Shown here piece after piece: positions 33,699 to 43,500 of a stretch of DNA of 64,000 bases; the stretch's first letter is position 1; the number at the start of each line of letters is the position of its first letter. The notes beneath the pieces are model-generated. The model was not told where the DNA came from and did no database searches. It saw only the letters and a list, made by a program, of their open reading frames with translations. A program made the position numbers and the translations under genes. Location of the stretch: NCBI RefSeq assembly GCF_025359345.1, contig NZ_JANYGQ010000036.1:372001-436000 (forward strand), in the 5' to 3' direction. This DNA is from Mucilaginibacter sp. (GTDB lineage: Bacteria; Bacteroidota; Bacteroidia; Sphingobacteriales; Sphingobacteriaceae).

Positions 33699-36600
33699 CT
33701 ATAAACTAATTTTCTCTGCTCCTGCCCGGGCCAATTGCTCATTTAATACTTTTAAACCGGTCCCGGTAAGCTCGTTATATTTTAAATTTAAGTTGTTGAA
33801 ATAACTATCAGCCTGGTTGACCGCAGCCGCGGCTTGTGCGGTAATTGGCATTTCGCTTTCCTGCAATAAGTTCATCAGCCCGCCAAGGCTGCCGCGTAAA
33901 CCATTAAAACTTTCAGCCTTATTTGCCGGTGCACCATTTTCAATTTTCAGCGCATCCGCGTCTGTTCTTTTAAGTGCAGCTGCCAAATCGCCGCTTGCAT
34001 TCGGCAATAATTTACCGATCTGCTCATGCAGACTATTTAGCTTTGCCAGGGCAGTCATCACAGTTTTCAAATGGCGGTAGCATTTGTCCGACAGGTCATA
34101 TTGTCGTTGCAACTCCACTAATGGTGTTTTCACCCGGGGATCAATTTTAACAGTTAGCAGCTGGGTGTATGATTTTCCGTCGACAGTTAATTTTATAGTA
34201 TAATTTCCGGGCATTACCCATGGCGATGTTGGCACCGGTGCTGTTTGTCCAAAAATTGCTGCAATTGGATAGCCTGGTGGTAAATCAAGTGGCTGGGTGT
34301 GCAGGTCCCATATAAACCTATGCGAGCCTTTTTCGGTAGAGAGTACCTGCTGCGGCCTGATCCAGTATAATGGGATATTTACAGGAGGCACATCATAAGG
34401 TTTGTCATCACTTTTATAAACCCGCATCAGCTTCCCGGTGGCATCCAATATCTCGAGGCTGATTACGGCCTTTGCATTGTCTTTTAAATAATAATCAATA
34501 ATTGCCCCGTCAGGCGGGTTTTGCCCGGCAGGCTCTTCCTGTGGCAGTGGGGTATCGGTATTCATGTTCCATCGCACCCTGTAAAATTGCCCGGTTTGGT
34601 ATAAAGTTGTCTGGCTTGCATCCTTAATTTTAGCAAGGTTGCGCAGCGCAGCTATATCATCCATTATCCAAAACGACCGCCCATGGGTAGCCACAACCAG
34701 GTCATTACCTTTTATAACCAGGTCGCGGATTGAACTGGCGGGCATGTTCAGCCTTAAGGGCTGCCAGTTTTCGCCATCGTTGAACGAAACGTAAACCATT
34801 CTTTCTGTCCCGGCAAATAACAGGCCTTTGCAAAGCGGATCTTCCCGTACCGCGTTAACAGGGTCGGCAGGCAAACCATTAACAATCTTTTTCCAGGTTT
34901 TACCGCCGTCGTGCGTTTTATAGATGTAAGGGTTCATGTCATCCAGCCTGATTTTATTGATAGCTGCATAGGCGGTCTGATCATCAAAATGCCCGGCATC
35001 AATTAACGAAACCTTGTTCCACGATGTAACCTCGGGCGGAGTAATGTTTTTCCAGGTTTTACCACCGTCGTTGGTAAGCTGGATAAGCCCATCGTCGGTA
35101 CCGGCCCAAATGGTGTTTATATTTTTATTCGATGGCGCTACGGTGTAGATTACGCCGCGCTGCGGCATTTGCTTTAATTTATCACTGGTATAGATGCCCA
35201 CACTTGCAGGAACATCCCAGGTTTTGCGGGTAAGATCAGGGCTGATGACCTGCCACGAGTTACCGCCGGTTAAGGTTTTGAATAATACGTTCCCGGCAAA
35301 AAACAACGTCTTCTGATCTACCGGCGAAAAGATAACAGGTGCGGTCCGAACAAAGCGGTAGTTTCCTCTTCTGCCGACTTCGGGTGCGATGTTTTGTACC
35401 TGTCCCGTACGTTTGTCAAACTTTGTAATCTTCCCCCCGTAAATAATATTGGGATCGAGCGGGTCAGCGGCAACGTAACCATACTCCTCGGCTCCAACAG
35501 TATGCCATTCCCTGAAAGTAATCTGGCCATCGTTCCCCCGGCTGGCAATCCCTACGGATCCGCTTTCCTGCTGTCCGCCATAAACATTATATGGAAAAGC
35601 ATTGTCGGTACTTACATGATAAAACTGCGCGGTTGGCTGGTTGTACCACGAACTCCATGTTTGGCCGCCGTTTACCGTAATTTCGGCACCCTGGTCACTT
35701 GCCAGCAAAATTATTTCGGGATGCTGCGGATTGATCCATAAACGATGGTAATCATCGCCCCCGGGCGCACCCCTTATAGCTTTCCAGTTTTTGCCGCCAT
35801 CGAGCGATTTCCAGGTAACTACGTTAGCTATATAAACAATATCCTCATTTTTCGGGTCAACTTTACACTCCGCGAAATCATCGCCGCGTTCCCATAAACG
35901 GATATCAGTGCTTTGCTCTGTCCACGATTCGCCGCGATCATCCGACCGGTATAAACCACCACCTTTCGCTGCATCAACGCAAGCATACAAACGTTTTGAA
36001 TTACTCGCCGAAATACAAAAACCGATCCGGCCCAAACCATCGGCAATGGTTGGCAAACCTGCGGTTAATTTTTTCCAGGTAGTGCCACCGTCTGTAGATT
36101 TAAACAAACCGCTTTCGGTTCCTTCCCATTCCCCGTTTTCCCATGGCCCCTGCCTGCCTGCCCACATATCGGCATAAATAATATCTGAATTATTGGGGTC
36201 GATAGTTACTTGTATAGCGCCGGTGTTTTCGTCTTTATATAATACTCTTTCCCAGGTTTTGCCGCCGTCAGTTGTACGGTACACGCCCCTTTCGGAGTTT
36301 GGGCCATAGGGATGCCCCAGTGCCGCTACAAAAACCTTGTTCTCATTCCTTGGGTCAATTGCCAGTCCGCCAATTTGTTGTGCATCCTTTAACCCGGTAT
36401 TTATCCAGGTCTTGCCGGCGTCAGTCGATTTATAGACGCCATCGCCTACTGAAAGGTCGGGCCTTTGAATACCTTCGCCGCTGCCGGCGTATATCACATC
36501 TGGATTTGAGGGGGCAACGGCCACATCGCCGATGGAACCGGTAGGCTGTTCGTCAAATACAGGCTGCCAGGTGCGGCCAAAATCATTCGTTTTCCAAACA

Positions 36601-36830
36601 CCGCCATTGTTTACACCAATGTAAAAAACGTTCGGTTGCTGAACAACTCCTGTTGCTCCTACGGTCCGGCCACCACGATGCGGCCCAATCATCCGCCATT
36701 GCAGCATGTTGAACGCAGATGGATCGATGGTTTGCGCTTCAACTGTACCCATGTTGTACAGGAAAAATAAAAGCGTGGCAGCCAGCAAAAGGCGTTTAGG
36801 GGAGTTTGGTAACCTCATATGCTTGTACAT
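33699..36830 (-). CDS. Exported BNR/sortilin-type propeller protein (VPS10-like glycosyl hydrolase family)
   Basis: 1043 residues. Signal peptide (KRLLLAATLLFFLYNMGTVEA). The body is a large beta-propeller with many Asp-box/BNR motifs: STDAGKTW, TTDGGKTW, STDGGTTWKKL, SLDGGKNWKAI, TNDGGKTWKNI, THDGGKTWKKI. That is the Sortilin/VPS10 pattern commonly annotated as glycosyl hydrolase in Bacteroidota. The last 250 residues are helical (a predicted coiled region from about 900) with no T9SS sorting domain, unlike the neighbour at 40579. No catalytic acid can be assigned, so activity is uncertain. Two nearby ATGs (residues 1 and 5) could start it. Confidence 0.85.
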   Translation of the reverse strand: MYKHMRLPNSPKRLLLAATLLFFLYNMGTVEAQTIDPSAFNMLQWRMIGPHRGGRTVGATGVVQQPNVFYIGVNNGGVWKTNDFGRTWQPVFDEQPTGSIGDVAVAPSNPDVIYAGSGEGIQRPDLSVGDGVYKSTDAGKTWINTGLKDAQQIGGLAIDPRNENKVFVAALGHPYGPNSERGVYRTTDGGKTWERVLYKDENTGAIQVTIDPNNSDIIYADMWAGRQGPWENGEWEGTESGLFKSTDGGTTWKKLTAGLPTIADGLGRIGFCISASNSKRLYACVDAAKGGGLYRSDDRGESWTEQSTDIRLWERGDDFAECKVDPKNEDIVYIANVVTWKSLDGGKNWKAIRGAPGGDDYHRLWINPQHPEIILLASDQGAEITVNGGQTWSSWYNQPTAQFYHVSTDNAFPYNVYGGQQESGSVGIASRGNDGQITFREWHTVGAEEYGYVAADPLDPNIIYGGKITKFDKRTGQVQNIAPEVGRRGNYRFVRTAPVIFSPVDQKTLFFAGNVLFKTLTGGNSWQVISPDLTRKTWDVPASVGIYTSDKLKQMPQRGVIYTVAPSNKNINTIWAGTDDGLIQLTNDGGKTWKNITPPEVTSWNKVSLIDAGHFDDQTAYAAINKIRLDDMNPYIYKTHDGGKTWKKIVNGLPADPVNAVREDPLCKGLLFAGTERMVYVSFNDGENWQPLRLNMPASSIRDLVIKGNDLVVATHGRSFWIMDDIAALRNLAKIKDASQTTLYQTGQFYRVRWNMNTDTPLPQEEPAGQNPPDGAIIDYYLKDNAKAVISLEILDATGKLMRVYKSDDKPYDVPPVNIPLYWIRPQQVLSTEKGSHRFIWDLHTQPLDLPPGYPIAAIFGQTAPVPTSPWVMPGNYTIKLTVDGKSYTQLLTVKIDPRVKTPLVELQRQYDLSDKCYRHLKTVMTALAKLNSLHEQIGKLLPNASGDLAAALKRTDADALKIENGAPANKAESFNGLRGSLGGLMNLLQESEMPITAQAAAAVNQADSYFNNLNLKYNELTGTGLKVLNEQLARAGAEKISL

Positions 36831-36879
36831 TAGTTGACATGTAAGCGTGATATTTTAATATATCTGTTTGTTTATCAAC

Positions 36880-36887
36880 CAAATTTA
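36880..36887 (-). promoter_or_regulatory. -7 element before the sortilin-type gene
   Basis: On the minus strand the sequence reads TAAATTTG, matching TAnnTTTG, 50 bp before the start codon at 36830. No clear upstream TTG box at the expected distance. Confidence 0.4.
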
Positions 36888-36964
36888 CTAAAAACAACCA
36901 TATACATCCCCAATATAGCAGAGTTAAAAAAAGTTTAGGCGAGACAAAAAATTCTGGAAAAAAC

Positions 36965-36996
36965 AAAGGGCATCCCAACCTGGTGGAATGCCCTTT
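36965..36996 (-). terminator. Terminator downstream of the TonB receptor gene
   Basis: AAAGGGCATCCCA (36965-36977) and TGGAATGCCCTTT (36984-36996) form a stem with one mismatch and a short loop. On the minus strand it follows the receptor stop (37040). Confidence 0.75.
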
Positions 36997-37039
36997 TGAG
37001 TGGCTTGTTTGATTAATAAATACAAGCCATTAAGTAATT

Positions 37040-39562
37040 TTAAATATGACTACCTGAAAAATTTAAAGGGATCAACAGCTTTATGCTTAAATTTCTGCCC
37101 ATGTTATATACGCCAACCCTGCCGGTGGTATAATTTACCGGTAGATATTTAAAGCGGCTCATATAGTCAATATAGGCGGTGTTAAAGATATTATTGCAAA
37201 TGATGTACAGACTGCAAATAGTTTTGCCTTTCGAAACTATATCACCGCCCGCTCCGGCATTAAACAATACGTAACCTTTAGTTGCCGATGTGCTGGCAGC
37301 ATATTCATAAGGTGTTAATTCGGTATTTAACCCGCTATAAATAGCATACTGGCGATATACGTCGTTTTGCTGGAAGCAGGTTAACATGCCGGCTTTAAAA
37401 TACGCGTTTTTTATAATGCTGCCTATTTTGCTGACCGGGAACTTCAGGTCGGCGGTAATTCTTGTTGGCGGTACAAATGGGAGGTATTTGGTTGAATCGG
37501 GCGCATTAAGCAAATGGCCGTATACATAGCTGAACGTGGTGTTTAGCTCAACCCACGGTACGGAAGACGGGTGTATGTTAAAAGCTACCTCGCCGCCATA
37601 CAACTGCGCCCCTCCGTTAGTATATTTATAAACCGGCGCGGCGCCTAACCCAACTGCATTTAAGGAATTGTTGATGGAATCGGCACCCATGGCATCTTTA
37701 AGCCCCCTTGCGTAAATGAAATTGCTAATCCGGTTATTGAACAGATCAATTTCGAAGTCGACATCTTTTGAATTTACCCCGAAGGCAATATCTTCCTCAA
37801 GGCTGGTTTCAGGTTTGATGTCATGATCGCCAATTTCGTAAACTACGGTACCATCATGCACTCCGTTTGCTGCAGCTTCGGCAACGTTTGGCGCACGCCA
37901 TCCCCTTGATAAATTAGCTTTTATAAATACATTTTTTGAAAAGTTGTAGGCACCTCCAACGCTAAATGATATCCCGTTAAAATGCGACTTAAAGCCCTGG
38001 AATTCGTGAAAGCCGTTTTCGGCATTTGGCGCTACAGGAGCCTGCGTGGTGGAATCAACCCAATGGTCGAGCCCGTTAAATGTTCTTGTGTCGTAACGTA
38101 TACCGCCGCTCAGGTTAAGGTTGCCTATTTTTTTATTGGCAATAGCAAAGGCGCCGATCTCGAAAAAGTTATAATTCGGTATCAGCAACAGCGTGCCCAG
38201 GCTTTGCGACGATTGGTAAACCCCGTTTACGCCGCTGGTATAATTAAATGTGCCTTCCTGCGACGATACATAACGCATATCATACGTAGCCGCGTTTGAA
38301 CTATAGTAGATATCGGAAACATCGGGGATGGTTGGGTCGTTATTTTCCTGCCGCTGGTTTTTTTGCCATGAAAATATCCCCTTAATGCGGCCGCTGCCGG
38401 CGGCAATGTTGTTATCCCACACTACTTTTGTGTGCCGTATTTTTTGGTTGATAACAAATGGAGTATAGGTTACTTTTTCCTGGTGGGTTGGCAATACGTA
38501 GGTGGGCTCGCCATCATTCAGGTCTGGATAGGATACCGGCCTGACCATTTGACCGCTAACCGAATCCCTGGTTCCGTCGACTATGCCAGTACGCAAATCA
38601 AAATAGCTTGCATGCAATTGTGAATAACCCCATTTACGGTGGATGCCAATAGTTGCATCAGCGTTAAAATTGCTGAATTGCGAATTTAAAACATATCCAT
38701 CGTACTTATTGCGGTAAGCATGCGCCATGGTATTGTCTACACGGGCGCTCCAGGCAATCCCGTTTTTTGTACCCGCAAGGTGAAACGCATTATTTATGAG
38801 TCCGTTATTGGTCTGATAGTTGAATAGGATATCGCCTTTTGTTTGGCCTTCGGGCAGGATAGCCTCCGGGATAAGGTTTATTACGCCGGCAATAGCGTCA
38901 GAACCGTAAGCCAGTGAGCCGGGGCCCTTTAAAATTTCGTAACGGTTTACGGCGTTTCCATCGGCCTCGATGCCGAATTCATCAAACCACGCCTGGTCAA
39001 CCTGTTGCACACCATCATTTATGGTGAGTACGCGGTTGTAGCCTAAACCCCGGATAACAGGTTTTGAAATACTCGGTCCGTTTGTCATGCCCGAAACACC
39101 GGGTGTTTTGGCTATAGCATCAATTACGTTGGTTGATGAATTTTGAAGCAGTTCGGCATTACTTACTGTGGCGAGTGGTATGGGGGTTTTTTGTTTGTCG
39201 GTGGCAGAACTAACGCCGGTTACCACAACTTCATTCAGCACCGTTGCAGAAACCGCGAGTTCGTAATTTTTTGTTACATCGCCTTTTATATCAATCGTTT
39301 CGATGTGGGTGGCGTATCCTATGCTGCTAACTTCGAGCAGGTAAGCACCTTTGCTTATGTTTTTTATACGATAGTTTCCGAGCGAATCGGAAATGGCCGA
39401 AATATTAAGATCGGGAATTCGCACAGTTGCACCGGCCACGCTTGAGTGACTTTTGCCATTGGTTATCTTCCCGCCGATGGAGCTTTGAGCCTCTGCAAGC
39501 GCATGAACCATTAAAAACAGGAAAGCAGATAAAATATATTTAAATGTAAGAGGTATTTTCAT
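37040..39562 (-). CDS. TonB-dependent outer-membrane receptor
   Basis: 840 residues. Signal peptide (about 1-25). A carboxypeptidase-regulatory-like (CarboxypepD_reg) domain follows at about 28-115 (GGKITNGKSHSSVAGATVRI, LLEVSSIGYATH). The plug domain starts at TVLNEVVVTGVSSATDK and contains LLQNSSTNVIDAIAKTPGVS, PVIRGLGYNRVLTINDGV and EILKGPGSLAYGSDAIAGV. The remaining 600 residues are the 22-strand barrel, ending with aromatic-rich strands. It takes up a ligand with TonB energy. The ligand is unknown: no SusD gene is adjacent, so a siderophore, haem or metal complex is more likely than a glycan. A small exported protein is encoded 117 bp upstream. Confidence 0.92.
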   Translation of the reverse strand: MKIPLTFKYILSAFLFLMVHALAEAQSSIGGKITNGKSHSSVAGATVRIPDLNISAISDSLGNYRIKNISKGAYLLEVSSIGYATHIETIDIKGDVTKNYELAVSATVLNEVVVTGVSSATDKQKTPIPLATVSNAELLQNSSTNVIDAIAKTPGVSGMTNGPSISKPVIRGLGYNRVLTINDGVQQVDQAWFDEFGIEADGNAVNRYEILKGPGSLAYGSDAIAGVINLIPEAILPEGQTKGDILFNYQTNNGLINNAFHLAGTKNGIAWSARVDNTMAHAYRNKYDGYVLNSQFSNFNADATIGIHRKWGYSQLHASYFDLRTGIVDGTRDSVSGQMVRPVSYPDLNDGEPTYVLPTHQEKVTYTPFVINQKIRHTKVVWDNNIAAGSGRIKGIFSWQKNQRQENNDPTIPDVSDIYYSSNAATYDMRYVSSQEGTFNYTSGVNGVYQSSQSLGTLLLIPNYNFFEIGAFAIANKKIGNLNLSGGIRYDTRTFNGLDHWVDSTTQAPVAPNAENGFHEFQGFKSHFNGISFSVGGAYNFSKNVFIKANLSRGWRAPNVAEAAANGVHDGTVVYEIGDHDIKPETSLEEDIAFGVNSKDVDFEIDLFNNRISNFIYARGLKDAMGADSINNSLNAVGLGAAPVYKYTNGGAQLYGGEVAFNIHPSSVPWVELNTTFSYVYGHLLNAPDSTKYLPFVPPTRITADLKFPVSKIGSIIKNAYFKAGMLTCFQQNDVYRQYAIYSGLNTELTPYEYAASTSATKGYVLFNAGAGGDIVSKGKTICSLYIICNNIFNTAYIDYMSRFKYLPVNYTTGRVGVYNMGRNLSIKLLIPLNFSGSHI

Positions 39563-39678
39563 TCGTAAAAATTTAGTAGAAGTTGCATTGATAGAATTAA
39601 ATTACGATCAGGCCCATTTACAGCAATGAGTACCTGTGCTTACAAAAAGCACGGCGAAATTAAATGCATTAAAAAGAG

Positions 39679-40206
39679 TCAGGAGAGTAGATGATCTGGC
39701 GGGGGAGCGTAGATATCTTTAAAAAGAGAGTTATATAACAAAGTGTTTTCTAGGGTGAATGCCCCCGTCGGAAGATCTAATGAAAAACAGGCAGGACGAA
39801 GGTTTTTCTTTGCAGCAAAATATTTTGCCTCATATAGTTTAATTGTTTTGCCTGGCGACGATTTTTCTGTGGAATTGCCTTTTTCAACATCGATAAGCTT
39901 GTGTACATATTCGTCCTCGTCGGCGTCAGCACGTGTGTAATATGATGTTATTCCGTTACGTGTACTGGTTTTTACGATATCGTACATTTTGCCGTTGGCA
40001 ATTATCTCATCATCATCAACCAGCTTGAACCCTTTACTATCCGACGAAAATAAAACGAGCTTTTTGCCTGCTGCCCCGCTGTCGCGTTCAGCATGTTCTT
40101 CAGCCTTTATTTTACAGATTTGAATTTCAACCAGGTAAAATAGCGATGCCCCGAAGGAGTAATACCCAATTAACGAGATTAAAAATATGGAGAAATTCTT
40201 TTTGAT
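39679..40206 (-). CDS. Small exported protein upstream of the TonB receptor, start codon non-canonical
   Basis: The frame is open from 40317 to the stop at 39679. An ATG exists at 39987 (102 residues), but translation upstream of it keeps protein character: a basic start (KKNF) and a hydrophobic segment (SIFLISLIGYYSFGASLFYL), then a charged region (KIKAEEHAERDSG, LVLFSSDSKGFKLVDDDE). No ATG, GTG or TTG lies in frame upstream of 39987 in this region. The best candidate is an ATC codon at 40206, downstream of a minus-strand TATATTTA box at 40237-40244. The C-terminus FKDIYAPPPDHLLS resembles small exported proteins that often precede TonB receptors in this phylum. A conservative annotation would be 39679-39987. 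Confidence 0.5.
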   Translation of the reverse strand: MKKNFSIFLISLIGYYSFGASLFYLVEIQICKIKAEEHAERDSGAAGKKLVLFSSDSKGFKLVDDDEIIANGKMYDIVKTSTRNGITSYYTRADADEDEYVHKLIDVEKGNSTEKSSPGKTIKLYEAKYFAAKKNLRPACFSLDLPTGAFTLENTLLYNSLFKDIYAPPPDHLLS

Positions 40207-40244
40207 AAAACGGTGATTGATATATGTGCTGTATTGTAAATATA

Positions 40245-40578
40245 GCGTTATGATTTTAAAATCTGACTTGGCGAAACGTAATTTTTGATTTATTATTATA
40301 GTTAAGTCAATGCTAACCTAAGAGATTAACGCTTATTAGATCATCTTTAAAGTTAAACTGTTGGTTCACATCCATATAGCCGGCTTGTATTTTTCACTAT
40401 TTTGGTGGTAAATAATATTAAATAAGTTGTTTTTAAAATTATTATCTATATTTAAAGACAAAATCAGCGTAGGCCTAATACTAGCGATTAAAGACACTCT
40501 TTTATTTTTTTGCCGAAAGTAAATTCATTACCTGGCTGTGCCTGTAAATAAATAATCACAATTCAATACCCCCGTCAC
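40245..40578. other. Intergenic region upstream of the 1734-residue protein
   Basis: About 330 bp of A/T-rich sequence between divergent genes. No ORF or stable hairpin stands out. Promoters for both directions are expected; only the weak minus-strand TATATTTA box at 40237-40244 is visible. Confidence 0.4.
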
Positions 40579-43500
40579 ATGAAAACACTTTACTTAAGAT
40601 CATTTGGTAAAATCATAATGATTTTATTGTTTGGCGCATTTTTTCAAAATGCCACCGCGTTAAACCGGGAAGCTTTGTTGGAAAAAACGTTGCCCGTAAA
40701 AAGCAATTTTGGTATTGCTGATACGCCGCGGCAGGTTTCAAAAGCGAAAAAAGTAGTTGTAGACCGCGACCGGGACAAAGCCAAGATAAAAGACAAGGAC
40801 CTTGATAAGGATAAAAAACACCCGGAAGATGGCATTGACGACGATGTAAGCGCCCGCCAGGAGCAAGAGACTGCCCGGACTAAGGACCCTGTAACTCATG
40901 CGGTGCCGACCGAAAGGCTAATACAGGCGAGGCGTATTAAAGACAAGTTAGTATCCGAGCGTGCAAACTTCATTAAGTCGGCAAACAAACCGGGTGTTGT
41001 TGCTCCGGTTGCTTCAATAGGTGACATAGCCTGGAATGAAAGAGGCCCGAGCAATGTAGGTGGACGTACCAGGGCTTTAATGTTTGATTTAGCCGACGCC
41101 GGAAATGGCTATAAAAAAGTATTTGCCGGCGGTGTAGGCGGCGGTTTATGGGTTACCAACGATATTACAGCATCGCCTGTGTCATGGACTAAGATAAATG
41201 ATTTCTTTGAAAATATAGCCATCAGTTGTATCGCTCAAAACCCAGTTAACCTCAAGGAGATTTATGCTGGTACTGGTGAAGGATTCTACAACGGCGATGC
41301 TATTCAGGGCCTCGGCGTTTGGAAAAGTACTGACGGCGGCGTTAACTGGACCCGGCTAATAAGTACTTCATTTTATACAAACATAAATGCTATAGCAGTT
41401 GATAAAAATGGCAGTGTATATTTAGCTGCACGCGACTTTGGTATAATGAAATCGGGCAATGGTGGCTCGTCCTGGAGCACTGCAGTATCCACTACAGGAG
41501 CTGCCGATGTTCAGATGGCTGCCAATGGCGATGTGTATGCAAGCGATGGTGTTTTTAGTGACGGGCATATTTACGTTTCTGATTTTGCAGTTAATGGAGC
41601 ATCTACCGGAAATGCGGGTACATGGACCAATATAACGCCAAACACGGCGGGCACCATTACGCCTTCAACTACCAGTTGGTGGCGTATTAAGCTCGCCCTC
41701 GCGCCGGGAGATGCTAATACAGTTTATGCCTTATTTGAAGGGACTAATAGTTACGGTCTCGGTTCTTTTCAGCGATATAACAGAGCCACTAACACCTGGA
41801 CTGTTAAGACTGTGCCGACAGGAAGCACCTTTAACAATGACCAGGCATGGTACTCCATAGCGGCGGCTGTCGACCCAACCAACGCCAATGTTATACGTGC
41901 CGGCAGTTTGGATGGCGGACAGTCGATTGATGGCGGCACTACATGGACGGTTCAGACGCAGTGGTACGTTGGCGAAGTGGCCGGGTTAAACGCTGACCAG
42001 TATGTACATGCCGACCATCATGCTTATGTATACGCTCCAGGCTCGGCGACCAGGTTTTTGATGGGTTGCGATGGTGGTATTTTTTACACTTCAACCGCTA
42101 CCGCGGCGCATCCTTCATTTGCCGATAAGAACAATGGGTACGACGTTACCCAATTTTATTCTGTTGCGTTGCACCCAACCAGTACCAATTATGCACTGGC
42201 CGGGGCACAGGACAATGGCACGCAGCAATTTACCACTGCGGGTATAAATCCTACAAATGAGGTAACCGGAGGTGATGGTGCAAATGCGTTTATTGACCAG
42301 ACAAACGGAAATATCCAGCTAACGTCATATGTTTATAACAACTTTTGGGTGGCTACCGACGGTGTGAATTTCATCCAGCATTTTTTTGGAAATACAGGGT
42401 CGTTTATTAATCCGTCTGATTATGATTCCAGTTCAAAAAATCTGTATTCGGGCTACTCAGGCGGACAATACTTCCGGTGGAACAACATCACTGCGGGAAC
42501 AAGCACTTCGGTGGTAAATGTTACAGCATTTAGTGGAGCAAATATAACATCAGTTACAGTTGCCCCAATAACCGCCAACCGGGTATATTTTGGGCTTGAT
42601 AATGGTAAAGTAGCCGTTGTTAATACTGCAAATACCGGTACAAGTATTGCCGGTACTGTTTTATCGCCAAGCGGATCGGGCACCGGTTCGGTATCATGTG
42701 TTGCTGTTGACCCTGCCTCGGAAGATCACATCCTGGTGTCTTATTTTAATTATGGCTATCCAAGTGTTTTTGAGACAAAAAATGCTACTGCAGCTACACC
42801 AGTTTGGACATTAGTTGAAGGTAATTTGCCAGATATGCCAGTTCGCTGGGCTATGTTTTACCCGGGCGCAAACACCAAAGCAATAATTGCCACCGAATTA
42901 GGAGTTTGGTCGACAGACCTGCTCAATGGCACTTCAACAGTTTGGTCGCCTACTAACTCCGGGCTTGCAAACGTTGAGGTTGACATGTTAAAATACCGCG
43001 CCTCTGATCGCACGTTGGCGGCAGCCACCCATGGCCGTGGATTATTTACCACTATTTTACCTGTGCTGAGCAACAGTTCAAGCGATGCAGGCCTGTCACA
43101 TTTAACACTTAGCGCAGGCACCCTTACACCCGTATTTGCTACAGGTACAATCAACTATACTGCATCGGTAAGCAATGCCACTGCATCTGTAACTATAACA
43201 CCTACCACCAGTAATGCTGGTGCTACGGTAAAAGTTAATGGAACAACGGTAGCTTCGGGAAGTGCATCAGCAGCGTTGCCGCTGGTTGTTGGGCAGAATG
43301 TTATCAGCACAGTAGTAACTGCGCAGGATGGCACAACTACCAAAACCTATACTGTAACGGTAACCCGGGTTTCAAATAACGCACTATTAACTACCTTAAA
43401 GATAAACCCTGCAACAACGCTTACGACGGTAAGCGGGCCAGATTACCGGGATTATACTACCACAGTACCTAACAGTGAAACCAGCGTTAAAATAACGCCC

